Source: Glandiceps talaboti
Taxonomy: Eukaryota; Hemichordata; Enteropneusta; Spengelidae
Assembly (NCBI RefSeq): GCF_964340395.1
Contig: NC_135570.1
Coordinates: 10,012,322-10,076,321 of the forward strand
Direction: 5' to 3'
Length of the DNA: 64,000 bases
The position numbers and the translations under genes are program-made. Shown one piece after another: positions 36,029-47,515 of this stretch; position 1 is the first letter of the stretch; the number at the start of each line of letters is the position of its first letter. Under the pieces are notes generated by a model. It searched no databases. It was not told where the DNA came from and was given only the letters and a program-made list of their open reading frames with translations.

Positions 36029-36299
36029 TGTCATGACTCTACACGTTTAATATTTTAAAAGTTAGCGTGTCTGGAAAACAATTGTCCTCAAGGCGCGGAC
36101 GTAAGTGTCATTCACGTAATTTACATCTATTAGTCATGTTTAGACAATAGTCAATAGACTTGCCAAGTTTTCCAGTAAAGTGATTTGTAAAATTTAAGGC
36201 GGTCGAATGACGCTTGAATTTGAAACAAAAGGGCGCCTTGGGGACAATGTTTTCCAGACAAGCTATCTTTTAAAATACTAAACATGTAGAGTCATGACA
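36029..36299. mobile_element. Foldback element, 271 bp, upstream of CRIP-A
   Basis: Arms of about 66 bp (TGTCATGACTCTACACGTTT ... CAAGGCGC and GCGCCTTGG ... GAGTCATGACA) are inverted with few mismatches around a 140-bp centre. It ends 697 bp before the CRIP-A start codon. Confidence 0.8.
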
Positions 36300-36995
36300 G
36301 TGTCTTTGTTACCCAGAACGTAGATGTAGTAACGATCTTAGGAAAAAAAATGCAAGAAACAGATATAAGACTTATTGATATTCGGTCCAAAAATAACCAA
36401 TGAATGCAAATGTAAAGAGAGAAAATATTTCTAAATAGGCAGGTAGTTTGTGGGTATACAAGTTCTTCTGAAAGTTAAAAACATACTCTTAAAATAGACC
36501 TTAAACTGAGCTAGACATGTTATACAAAATTCGATATAAATAGTAATATTTTTTTCCGTGCATCTGTGCTTTCAAAAGATAAAGGGCCAATGTCGCCATA
36601 GAAACAACGATATCTATATTTCGAGAGAAAAATTATCTTCATCATTCTAAATTTAAGTTTCTGATAGCCGAAAATTTCTGCAGGCTTTTCTTTATCGTGT
36701 TCGAAGTGCATGCCGATAAGCTTACCATTCACTAATCGTTCACAATAAATACTTAATTTGAATAATTCACGCATTACTAAAACTCCTCCATGCAAGTCTG
36801 ATGGATGGAGAGGCCGCTTTTGTTTTCAAGTTCAATCAATTTGTATCGACCTAAAGTGCCGTGTGCAAATTAAAGCCCCCAAACCTGTGTATTTCAAGTG
36901 ATTGAGCGTCGACAGTCGGCGCCAACTAAACTGAGTAAAGAGCAGTTTGCGGAGGTTGTTGTCCCAGAAACAGAGCAGAGAGTACGCACGGAAAG

Positions 36996-37035
36996 ATGTC
37001 GATCTGCCCTCGATGTAAGAAACCTGTTTACTTTG
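36996..37035 (+). CDS. CRIP1-like: CRIP-A exon 1
   Basis: ATG in the context GAAAGATGT; donor GTAAGT from 37036. It encodes the first zinc pair, [13 protein letters not shown] plus one base (phase 1). Confidence 0.92.
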
Positions 37036-37771
37036 GTAAGTGCGTTATCATCATCGTTCTCATTTGATTTTAATTCAGTTGATGATCGCAGACATCCTCC
37101 CCTCTCTGACCACAGACCAGACCAGCGGCTCAATGGCAATGCAATGAAAACAACCATGTGATAGTACACCGGTACAAAGATGATGCGATCGTTTCATTAT
37201 TTTGAAAACATAAATTATGATAATATCATGTCGAAGATTTGAAATCTAACAAATTGCCGAAAGGTGATAAAATCCCGCGTCTCTGTGGATTTTCGGAACC
37301 CTGACAAGAGACACTGTCAACACACCCCAACACGCGAGAGTGTCTGCATTCAAATGCAAAGCCAATCTTATAATCGATGTGTCACAATAACGACTCCAGT
37401 CTATATTTAGTTCACTTATTCACTTGAGGGTAAGCACACAATAACAACCCTGTTATAGTAGAGACTAGTAGCATGGCATACGACTTGTATTAAAATCTGA
37501 AACGTCATCACGAATAAGGCATAATAACCCAGGTTGAAATCATACAACCTGTCCATGTCGGCTGTCAGAGAATACAATCTCCTAGACATTATAAAACTCT
37601 ACATTGTTTTATTCATTTCCATTCCAGTTGTTTGATTCTCTCCGATTCTGATGTGTTGAACACAACTACGTAAATGTAATGTATGTTTGTGGGTTTTTTT
37701 CCTGTCACCTCGTGTATTTTTATTTTCATAAATCAAATTATATTGATTGGTAGTTTGTTGATTGATTAGTA

Positions 37772-37806
<35 letters not shown>

Positions 37807-40800
37807 AGATTGATTGATTGATTAGCTGGCTGGCTGGCTGCTTAGAATTCATTAACTCTTTAAGGACTTGGTTTCTCATAAGTCTAACTTAAACCCTAAA
37901 TTACAGTCAGCCTGTAAAGGGTTCAGTTGTTTGATTCATCCATCAAATACTTGTCAAAAAATTATTTCATTTTCTCATTAATACTTTGACATTTATAATT
38001 TTTCTGAGTTTTTATTTAAAGATACTAATTAAAATTTTTGAAATTCATTTGATTTCTTTTACTCATTTGGTTTAGGTCACGATATAATTTCACTGACTTT
38101 TTTCTCTTACGATTCAAAATAAAAGCAGAAATCGTTTAGTGGTAGCCATTACCAATTTATGTTATTGATGCATGCATTATTTATCATATCATGTCAAATT
38201 TAGAAGGTTTGTCTATTAGTGTGTAGACTTTTAATGATGAGGTTAGGGGGCCTCAAGGGTAAATATTGAAAGTAGCCGTTCATATTCAATTCTCTGACCA
38301 TGTTACTATTTACAGTAAATATGATATTGGCATCAAGAAATTGTGTTAATTACAAAAAAAATTACGAAAAACAGTTTTGTGAATTTGATTGAGAAATTCA
38401 ACAAATTTTCTTTCTTCAATCTTGTAATTTTATAATCTTGTTTAAAACACTTCAGAAATCAAAATCATATTTATCCATATTTAAAGATTTAGGGCTTAAT
38501 AAATCACGGTGATAATTAAATAAAAGTTAGAAATTTATTTTATGAAATAATGAATACTAATGAAGTGATTTCCAAATTACAGAAACGAGGTTTTGATCCC
38601 AGTTCACACTAAAATATTTTGTAATTTTTTTCAGTTGACATAGATATTGTGAAAAAATGCTGAGTCTGTGTTTTCTCATAGTGCATTACCTGTAGGAATA
38701 TTAGAATACATATTATCAAAAATAAAATACGCTATAAATGTGATTTTTGCTTTTAAATCGTAGTATAAAATGTTGATGTAATGAGAGAAATCTCTCTACA
38801 CCTCAGTGAGTAATGTAGCATAGCATGTCTGGTTGTTGTGTTCATGTTATTTGAAGGATTTATTTTTAGCTGACAATATTGTTGAATATTTATGAGGAGA
38901 CCCGATGGATGTTTTTGAGTGACCCATTAATAGTGTTTTGAAATATCGACACAAGTCATTCCTAATTCATTGAAATGTACATGTCGAGAGGGGGGCACAA
39001 TATCTTGTCGGATTTGACTAATGTTTAAGAACAATATCCAGTGATTGATTAATTAATTAATTAAATAAGTTAATTACCCATTGTTCTAGATATTACGTCA
39101 CTATGTACAAATATAGATTGTTACAAACACACTTTTACTATCGCCATGGTAACATTTGGTTATTTTGCAGTGACTGATTTTCAGACGCTGATAAGTTCTA
39201 AAATTATTTCTACATGAAAAATGTCCTTGTATGGTAACAATAACAATGTAAATTAATCTCTGTGTATTGTCATTATGGTGAATTCATGACATGTAGAATG
39301 ATACATCAGGGAGATATACACCAGACTTGCATAGTGTCCTATTCATATGCTGTCTACATTAAACAGACAATGACTACATAGATCGTGTATAGTTTGTACA
39401 ATCAATGCATTCATTGCAGTGCTAGGTTTGGTTTCTAAATAATAACAAATATATGCATCCACTTGAATAGTGTGTGTGTTTAGAACTAGGTAGTAAACTG
39501 CTAAAACTGTGCTAGGTGCAACTCGATCATATTTTGAAACAGTTTTGTTAGATATATTAAATTGACAATGTTTTTGTTAAGGGCCGTAAGCAGGTAAAGT
39601 CTACCAGGGTTCCCCAGTCAAAATTATGATAGATAGTATGGGAAGCTATGCAACTTTTACCCTTTCCCCTCGGGCATCGCAGTAATGTCAACAAATGATT
39701 AACCCTATGTAGTAAACACCTAGATATTAATCCTAATCTGACATGGGCCTTTAAGTCTGATTCCGAAGTTAGATGTCAAGAGATAATTATATGGAGTTAA
39801 TTATCACATGTATCTAATAACAGATGGGATTTCTATGCCAGCAATACTTGGTTATGACAGTACAATTATGCAGTAGATATCAGTACATACAAAACAACCC
39901 TTTTAGAAATGTGATGGTCCAGGACTATGAGAGACTTTAGGGTTCCCCAACCTTTAACAAAAAACTGTTACTTATATTAGTTATAATATCATACACCCAG
40001 AACAATATTGAATCACCTGTGAATGAATATACATTAAACAGTGCAGTAAATAAATCCAATCATATTGTTTTTTTAGGTCTACACTCTAAAATCAGCACCT
40101 CAGTGCAATCGTGATTTCAACCTGTTACTACAATTATACTTATTCATAGAATCAACCCTAATTAATAATAACATGTACAAAATGTACAATGTCTAATTAT
40201 TACCATTTTAACAATTTTCAGTGAATCTTTTGCAGATTTTCTGACTCAAAAATATTATGCTCCAGTTACAGCTGGTGTAGCTTTAATAGATACATGTATA
40301 ACATTAAATGAAATGCTGTGAAGTGTATATGTTACATACACTTGATATAATACAATCAAAATTTGAAATTCAAATCCAAAATTACTCTTCCAAAATTTTG
40401 CATTAAAATCATATTCTTATGGTTGTGAAACAATTTTTGCATAATTTTTTCACTCATGAAAAAGGGCGAAGGTTTCATTCCAAAGCACTTACATTTGTGT
40501 TATATTATCAGTGGAGCCATGAGGATTACAATGGATTATTCTTTTGTTCTTGGCCAAATATTTCTATAGCTTTGTCAGATAACTGTTTTCACACCTAGAT
40601 ATTAATCCTAATCTAACATGGGCCTTTAAGTCTAATTCCAAAGTTAGATGTCAGAGATAATTATACGGACTTAATTATCACATATATCTAATAACAGATG
40701 GGATTTCTATGCCAGCAATACTTGGTTATGACAATTAAAATAGAATACATATACATGTACATTTACCACACATTTATTACACATGATGAGGTTATCTGTA

Positions 40801-43800
40801 TTGATAAAAGGTTTAATATTAAAATTTAAAAAAAAAATTAGTTTCCATTCAAAAATGTCTTTCTGATGCAAGTACAATATGCATATGCCATAACAAATAT
40901 TTATTTATTTTATTCTATTTTATTTTTTATTTTAGTTTTTTTGGGGGGGGGGATATTATTAAGTTTTAATGAATACATTTTTCATGAGGGCCCTGTAATC
41001 TGTATATTTAATCTGGTTCCTCGTTACAAACATTGTTCTACTTAATTTAGCTTTTTCTATGGTCTCTGCTTTCCCACACTGCTTGAAATGCTTTAACATT
41101 ATTACCCTGGCATGGACCTATAACAACACAATGATGGTTCTTTATACTTTATCTCCCTGGAGGAGAATTGCATTCACATTGCACCATCTATCCTACCAGG
41201 TACCCAAGTATACAGATGTGTTGACTTGGATACAATGGTGATTCACATATAGCCTTCAAGGACTTTATAACCATTCAGAAATAAACGGCGGTGACCAGGT
41301 TAAAATTTTCATTTTTGCAAATTCCAAGCCAACCATTCTAACCATATTACCCATTACCCAACCTGTATTATTGCAATAAGCTGACACTTCTAACAAAAGC
41401 TAGCAGTCTACAGTCCCAGTGGATGCATAATCATGTTGAAACAAGTCCTTTTGAAATGTCATTTTCTATTTTTCTCATTGTCAGTTTTGATTAATTATAT
41501 TTAATATTTGAATAGATAACAGAAAGTCCAACAAAACTCACAAAATGTCATTTGGTTTAATTTCATACTTTTACTTTTTATGGTGTATTTTTCATGAAAT
41601 AATTAACAATTAATGAAATATATGACCTGTCAATTTCAATTCATGAAACTCATCATCACCTTAATTAAAATCTGATGAATAAACATGGCACTTGAAATCT
41701 ATTGTCTCAGTGACTTCTGCTTCATTATGAGATGATCACACAAGCTCAATATATGAACTTCATTCATTTAGGGAGGGAAGGGGTCTGGCATCAATACAAC
41801 TGCAGAACTTCATTTTCACACTTCTAACCACATTTCGAAAACATTCACACCTCAATGATAAGAAGTTCTGTATTTACTACTGAGATGTTGATTAGTTGAT
41901 TGAAATTTATATCTAATGTGATATACAGTGTTGAGTTTCTGGTAGTATTGTAATGTGTTTACCAGCATGTTTTTATATTGCATTGATCATAGAGATGTGA
42001 CCACTACAATTTTCATCATGGTTTACATCATATATAAATACATAAAAAATGTTGCACTTGTGAACATTCGTTTAGGGGTGGGTGTTTGTCCTAAATGAAC
42101 AAAGTTCGTTTATTGAGCTTGTGTGACATTGTGCAATCATCCCCATGTATACTACAGTTCTGTGAATATCACTTCAGTACTACAAGACTTTTTTTGGTTT
42201 GTGGTTTTATTAACCAAATTTCTACTGTTGTTCTTTATACCCTCTCGTTTGTGTCATACTTTCCTGCTTTGATCTGACATAGTGACACATTTTGAATCAT
42301 TGTTCATTCAGATAGCATCTATCAAAAGCATATTGTTGACACAGATCTCAGTTTTGACCAAGGGTTTGGGAACCCTGGTACAGAGAGGGGAAATCTGGTA
42401 AAATTGCTTATTTTCCTATACCTTGGTACCATGATTTTGGTGGGTAACCGTGGTAACAGAGGATGAAATCTGGTAAAACTTGCATAGATTTTAATACCTT
42501 GTATCTTTGTTAGAAACACAATTTTTTTTTATTTTGCCTAACTGCAATTATTGTTCTTTTCCATTCTACTCATAACATCACAGATTCCTACACTTTCAGT
42601 AGTGTTAGATTTTATCTCATAGAAAGGTTAATCCCAAAACATCAGCTATTTATAACGTTATTAGTCTGGATAAGTGATCTCCAACTAAACCACTGTGAGT
42701 GGAGGTGTAAATCGTAATGATACCATAAAGGAACTAGACTAGCACTCTATTTGACAGAGAGCGTTTTATCTCAACTAATTTTTTTTATTAATACATTAAT
42801 GTCATATCACAATTATGGTTTTAGTTCATTTCTGTACAAAAAGTGATCACGTCAGAGTAATATATCAAATGTGAATATTTATCCTCCAAAATATGCCGTG
42901 TTTGTCTGAAGTACACCAAGTCAAGAGATTTTAACTGACAGATAATCTTAGTTCTCATTTCAAATGACAAACTGATGGACTGCTTTCATGCAATAAATCT
43001 AATCTACATTGTGTGTAATATTTACAGTCACGGGGATGTTGGTATTACAGGGGTTTCTTTCCAGAGACCACCACACCCCAGTCGTCACACTACCCAAATC
43101 AAATATTGAAATAAACGCAATTAAGTTCAATGATGTATTACGCTATGTCAATTTCTAGCTTCAAAGATGAAGCCTCAATTATCTCAGTGATTAATATAAC
43201 ATTCACCATCTTAGAGGACGACATTTGAACATTTTTGTTCAACTTAATATTTCCCGGTGACAAATTCTGCATAATTTCAAAAAGGTTGAAATTCAAATTT
43301 CACTTTAGATATTATGAAACACAGCAATGATATATTTCATGCTATTGATATTCTGAAATTGATGAAAAAAAATGGAAAGTGCAAGCAAATAATTTATAAA
43401 ATTATAGAAAAAATGTCACAATTTAGAGGAAATCAATTTTTTGAGTTTGTCAGATTTAAGAAATATAGTGTCAGGCCATTAGAAGCATAGAATTAAGTAT
43501 TATCACCCTAATGGTCCAACTTGTTTATTTTCTCAACTCCCTAATGAGCATACAATATATTCTGATTAAGATCAATTTTACTATGTTATGGCCAGGGGGA
43601 ATGCAGATATAGATAAAAATCATATAATTAGATGACGGGTAATTCAATCAACATCTGGTGCTAGCCATATATCCATGAATGATAATTCATGAAAAAAAAG
43701 TAGCATAGAAAATATAAATATAAAAAGGTTCTTTCTTTTGAATAACGTTTATGAAACACTTAAAGGGGCACAAGCTGAGTTAATATGTTTTTGGGGACGT

Positions 43801-46800
43801 AATTTTTTCTGCATAAAAAGGTACTCACAGTATTCTACTTACTGATATATACTTAACGATCACTTGAAACTGAATGAACTCAAATCTGGTATTAGGATAC
43901 AACTTATAAATAATCCAGTGATGTAATTTATTGTATGTACCAAAAAATGTACAGAAATCCCTACTATACAATTAATAGTTTTAACCATACCAGAAGAGAA
44001 ATTGTAATGTCATAGAAGGCTTGCATTTACATTAACATTATACTAGTACACTTTAATCAAGTTTTTTTGTGAGAATTTTCACTTGAGTAAAAATGCTTAT
44101 AAACTCAGCTTGTGTGACTTTAATGAAGTCTTCTACAATAATAGAAAGTAATTATGATAGAGTACGTGTGTGTTTAACAATAAGCTATGATTAGTGTGAC
44201 AGGTGATCCTAGGACATGGAATTGCAGTTTGCCTGGAGAGGGCGCTCTCTATGAAAATTCCAAATTGCTAAAATTTTATCATAAATATTATTGAACATAG
44301 CAACATCACTATTAACTATTAAAAACATTGAATATATTTCATTAACTTCAGAAACAATTTCAAACTTGCTTCTATTTTTTACAGCTGAGAGGAGGACGTC
44401 ACTTGGAAAAGATTGGCATCAGTTTTGTTTAAAGTGTGTACATTGTAAAAAGACTTTAACACCAGGGAGTCATGCTGAGGTAGGTCATCTTCAGACAAAA
44501 AATTATCAAAATTATGTGTCTTTATTGTCGTAGTTAATTCACTAACTAAAGCTGCTATATAGATGAAGATTGGCTATTTATTTTGGATTTTTAATTTATA
44601 CAACAATTTTATGATGGCTTCCTACTTGAAAAATCACTGTGAAACACCATACGCTAAGTCCTTGTTTGTAACTCAGTACATTGAAAAAAGTTAAAATAAA
44701 CTGTAAAAAGTTTGTTATTGTCCACAACAGGCTGAGTGTGAACTCCTGAATATTAAGGTAGTACAGGCAAATAAACAGAATCTAGCCAATTCCTATTTTA
44801 GATTTTAATCAGCGTGGCTTTGCATTACAAAAACAAAATAGGCTCTTATCAAGAAAACAAAAGAAATGTGAATATTAAAGGGTCAAAGTGATGGAGTACC
44901 ATCAACAGGTGGTTTCTGACTCATGATTGGTTTAGGGAGAAATTTGAAAGTTCAAGGGTTAAGTGATTAGATGAGTGATTGCTTTCTAAAGTGATCCAGC
45001 AGTTAGTTTCTTAGATGTGATTGGTTGAAGTAGCAATTTGAAAGTTCAAAGGCCAAGTGATGGGATCAACAGGTGGTTTCTTAATCTTAGATGTGAGTTA
45101 GAGTTCATATTTCTTAGAATCTCCAGAAAAAATACAATCGACTACTGGAAACTCCTGGAAAATTGATCACCTGAACAACTGACATTACTGTCATATTTAG
45201 TATCGATTACATAGGTGAGAAATATGTATTAAAAGTAGGTATCTTGACAACTAAAATATATTTCATTGTCAACACTTCAGTAAATGGCTAAAGTTGATCT
45301 GAATAATTCTGGAAAAAGTGATGAAACACTCCTTGAAAGTCCTAAAATTTTATCTAACTAAGTGTTTAAACCCTGATGATTGGTTGAAATAGAAATTTTG
45401 AAAGTTCAATGGTCACATGATGGTCATGTGATGGAGGATGTATGAAGTAAAAATGTGATAATTCAAGGAGCATATTGTGGGGGGAGGGGGGCTTGTAATA
45501 CACCAAAGATGAGATGAAGTTGACAAACTTGGCTAAATACAAAATAACTGAATTTTTCATTTTTCTCACAATTCCACAAAGCATGATGGCGAGCCGTACT
45601 GCAACAAACCCTGTTATAGTGACCTGTTTGGGCCGAAAGGTATGAATTTTAATTCTCAATCCTATCAAAGTATTCTCTACCCAACTTTGATTTTAAAATT
45701 TAAAAGCAAGATTAAAACTATGCCAATATATTACTGTTCATGATATTTGATCAAATATTGATAATAAAAAATCAATATATTTAGAGAAAAATGCACTTTT
45801 TTAGCAAATTAAAAGTCTCACTAGACTAGGTGATGATGGTGGTGTGTTGCTTTTCTTTCAAAAACATTGCAAGTTGAAGAATGAGTCAGAGCTCAATTTG
45901 AAACTAAGAATTTTAAAGACATAGGGAAATCAATATCTATGATTACCATTCCATGAGGAGTTGCCCAGGTGTAATAATGTGTGAAACCCAACCCTGCCCA
46001 CACTCAAAATTGGACCACTCACCATGGTGAGAAAGGCACATCCAAGCCAAATGAACCCAACACTCCACAGTTGCAAATACATTATAAATTTACTTTTAAC
46101 ACCCATTTTATTTTGGATTATCCTTACCGGAGACGTCTCGTCTCCTTGAAGTATTTGCTAACTTAAAAGGTAATGATGCTGGCTCTTCCTTTTATAGTTT
46201 GGTCACATCTCCACTTTTTCATATTTTCTGATTGGCTGATTTCCACTACAGCTTGACCACCTTGTAAATATACACTTAGTGGTGCTAGATATAAAAACAG
46301 AGTGTGCATTTCTCCAGTGAAGTTTATATCACACTCTCCAAACATTTTCCAACAAAACAATGGTGGGTGTATAACTATAGTTGGAAGAGCCATACTGCTG
46401 GTGTGAACCAATCACTTACTTTTAGCAGAAAGCAGTGCAAAAACGCTTAGTTTCAAACGAAAACATTGCAAACAATAGGGTTTAACATTTGTAGGTTAGG
46501 TGTAGATAGCAAAACTGGTCTATACTGAGTGTGGGCAGAGGTTGGTATGAAAAGAAACATCGCCTCAAAATTGTAAGCTAAAACAATGTCTAAAGCAAAA
46601 CTTGAGCACCTGAATCAGACTGTTTTTGCTAAAATTGGGGAACCATGGTCACAAAGACGGGAAATCGGGCAAATCTTTTTGGTCAGAAACCAAGGTAAGG
46701 ATCGACTCTTAGGAACTAGTGTAAATTTTACCAACCATAATTACTGCTACATCAAATCAAAACATTACAACAAAAATCATGAAACTGAAACAAAATGTCA

Positions 46801-46974
46801 TCTGGTTTCGTGATTTTTGTTGTAAAATTGACTTACTCTACATGTGTATAACTATTGTAGATTTTATGCATTTCATCTGTTATTCACAAAACATTATATT
46901 TCAATTTTTACTTACCATCAGGTGTCCGTGGATCAGCTGCCAGTAGCTATGTCAGATCTGAAAAAGTAGAATAA
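36996..46974 (+). CDS. CRIP1-like: CRIP-A: cysteine-rich (CRIP1-type) single-LIM protein, complete
   Basis: This is a small zinc-binding LIM-domain protein of the cysteine-rich intestinal protein family, thought to act as a protein-interaction module; its exact role here is unknown. Four exons (36996-37035, 44385-44479, 45582-45639, 46922-46974) join in phase to 246 nt, or 81 residues (human CRIP1 has 77). The start [20 protein letters not shown] and the core [20 protein letters not shown] are typical. LIM ligands are C4, C7, H25, C28, C31, C34, C52 and C56, all present with the family spacing, including C-x3-C at the end. A Gly/Ser-rich tail ([18 protein letters not shown]) follows. Intron 1 is 7.3 kb. 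The gene faces a second CRIP gene (52651-62497) tail to tail with the same intron positions. A polyadenylation hexamer overlaps the stop, and another lies at 47510. Confidence 0.93.
37765..37835. repeat. GATT tetranucleotide microsatellite
   Basis: About 15 GATT units with interruptions, followed by CTGG repeats. In CRIP-A intron 1. Confidence 0.9.
39577..39975. repeat. Dispersed repeat family F, copy 3, interrupted
   Basis: The left part (GTAAGCAGGTAAAGTCTACC) ends near 39680 and the right part (GGTTCCCCAACCTTTAACAA) resumes near 39947. The 270 bp between includes a block also found at 40588-40740, so this is probably a nested insertion. In CRIP-A intron 1. Confidence 0.55.
39717..39862. 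repeat. 146-bp dispersed repeat, copy 1
   Basis: Nearly identical to 40588-40740: both run from CACCTAGATATTAATCCTAA to AATACTTGGTTATGACA. In CRIP-A intron 1, inside the interrupted family F repeat. Confidence 0.8.
40588..40740. repeat. 146-bp dispersed repeat, copy 2
   Basis: Same orientation as 39717-39862 with a few substitutions; 870 bp apart, so a recent direct duplication or two insertions. Confidence 0.8.
41120..41360 (-). mobile_element. tRNA-derived SINE, family 2, copy 2 (degenerate)
   Basis: Shares CACATTGCACCATCTATCCT and CAGGTACCCAAGTATACAG with 1300-1535, and AATTCCAAGCCAACCATTCT with its head. The B box is eroded. It lies in CRIP-A intron 1. Confidence 0.55.
41736..42130. mobile_element. 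TIR element family G, copy 2
   Basis: Ends CACACAAGCTCAATA and TATTGAGCTTGTGTG are perfect inverted repeats. The interior follows 28361-28762 throughout (GGGTCTGGCAT, ATGGTTTACATCATATATAA). In CRIP-A intron 1. Confidence 0.85.
42335..42520. repeat. Dispersed repeat family F, degenerate copy 4
   Basis: On the minus strand it shows the same GGTTCCC/CTCTGT.../GGTAAAA order (GGGTTTGGGAACCCTGGTAC, GAAATCTGGTAAAA twice). In CRIP-A intron 1. Confidence 0.4.
43761..44122. mobile_element. TIR element family D, copy 2
   Basis: Ends TAAAGGGGCACAAGCTGAGTT and AAACTCAGCTTGTGTGACTTTA are inverted repeats of about 20 bp with few mismatches, 362 bp apart. In CRIP-A intron 1, close to exon 2. Confidence 0.75.
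44385..44479 (+). CDS. CRIP1-like: CRIP-A exon 2
   Basis: Acceptor TTTTTTACAG; donor GTAGGT from 44480; 95 nt, phase 1 to 0. It carries H25, C28, C31 and C34 ([12 protein letters not shown]). Confidence 0.93.
44880..45080. repeat. About 120-bp imperfect tandem repeat in CRIP-A intron 2
   Basis: GATTGGTT...AATTTGAAAGTTCAA(A)GG recurs near 44928, 45018 and, weaker, 45380; CAACAGGTGGTTTCT occurs at about 44904 and 45066. Confidence 0.5.
45582..45639 (+). CDS. CRIP1-like: CRIP-A exon 3
   Basis: Acceptor TTCCACAAAG (weak pyrimidine tract); donor GTATGA from 45640; 58 nt. It encodes [19 protein letters not shown] with the last two zinc ligands. Confidence 0.92.
45985..46546. mobile_element. Probable TIR element in CRIP-A intron 3
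   Basis: CCCAACCCTGCCCACACTCA near 45987 is inverted at 46524-46545 (TGAGTGTGGGCAGAGGTTGG). About 560 bp; one copy only. Confidence 0.5.
46600..46825. repeat. Degenerate family F repeat plus a hairpin
   Basis: TTTTTGCTAAAATTGGGGAACC and GGGAAATCGGGCAAATC echo family F. At 46767-46824 TACAACAAAAATCATGAAAC pairs with GGTTTCGTGATTTTTGTTGT. In CRIP-A intron 3, just before the exon 4 acceptor. Confidence 0.5.
46922..46974 (+). CDS. CRIP1-like: CRIP-A exon 4
   Basis: Acceptor CTTACCATCAG; encodes [17 protein letters not shown] and TAA at 46972-46974. The parallel tail exon of CRIP-B has the same pattern ([15 protein letters not shown]), which supports this short exon. Confidence 0.9.
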
Positions 46975-47129
46975 ATTTGTTCAGTTTTGTGGATTTTTCA
47001 AGAGATGATGAAGATGCTGATGTAAATGAAGAAAAATTATAATTGTTATCTGAAATTCAAGACAAATTTGCTGTTTACGATTAAAAGAACATTTTTATAG
47101 AAAGTTTAGTGAATTACTGTGTCTAGAAT

Positions 47130-47505
47130 CCTATAACCCATTGTTTTGTCTAGAATCCAACAACCCATTGTTTTGTCTAGAATCCAATAACCCATTGTTT
47201 TGTCTAGAATCCAACAACCCATTGTTTTGTCTAGAATCCAACAACCCATTGTTTTGTGTAGACTTCAAGCCATTGTTCTGTCTAGACTTAAACATGTTAT
47301 GTCTAGATTTTATCTTATTGTTGTGTCTACACTTCCACCCATTGTTGTATCTACACTTCCACCCATTGTTGTGTCTACACTTCCACCCATTGTTGTGTCT
47401 ACGCTTCCACCCATTGTTGTGTCTACGCTTCCACCCATTGTTGTGTCTAGAGTCCAACAGCCCACTGATGTATCTTGACTTCAACCCATTTTTGTGTCTA
47501 GAGTC
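47130..47505 (+). repeat. 27/24-bp minisatellite after CRIP-A
   Basis: The left half has 27-bp units (GTCTAGAATCCAACAACCCA plus TTGTTTT); the right half has 24-bp units (GTCTACACTTCCACCCATTG plus TTGT). It starts about 155 bp after the CRIP-A stop and is followed directly by AATAAA at 47510, so it is probably in the 3' UTR. Open frames on both strands are a product of the repeat. Confidence 0.85.
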
Positions 47506-47509
47506 CTGA

Positions 47510-47515
47510 AATAAA
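47510..47515 (+). promoter_or_regulatory. Candidate CRIP-A polyadenylation hexamer (distal)
   Basis: AATAAA sits directly after the 47130-47505 minisatellite and 536 nt after the CRIP-A stop. A proximal AATAAA at 46970-46975 overlaps the stop codon itself. Two polyadenylation sites would give transcripts without or with the repeat in the 3' UTR. Confidence 0.45.

Larger units (their letters stand above)
31245..36995. other. Spacer between SEC24 and CRIP-A
   Basis: The first 1.8 kb is probably SEC24 3' UTR. The rest holds family H and A elements, the 271-bp foldback element and the CRIP-A promoter. Short frames here (for example at 33543 and 35299) show no recognisable domain. Confidence 0.6.
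37036..44384. other. CRIP-A intron 1
   Basis: A 7.3-kb intron holding a GATT microsatellite, SINE family 2, elements F, G and D and the 146-bp repeat pair. No additional exon was seen. Confidence 0.7.

Noticed and set aside
36894-37169. Frames on both strands over the CRIP-A first exon
   Set aside because: Not compatible with splicing at the GTAAGT at 37036; the LIM start MSICPRC in the third frame is the supported one.
47131-47509. Open frames on both strands over the CRIP-A 3' region
   Set aside because: They come from 27- and 24-bp minisatellite units, both divisible by three, so frames stay open without selection.
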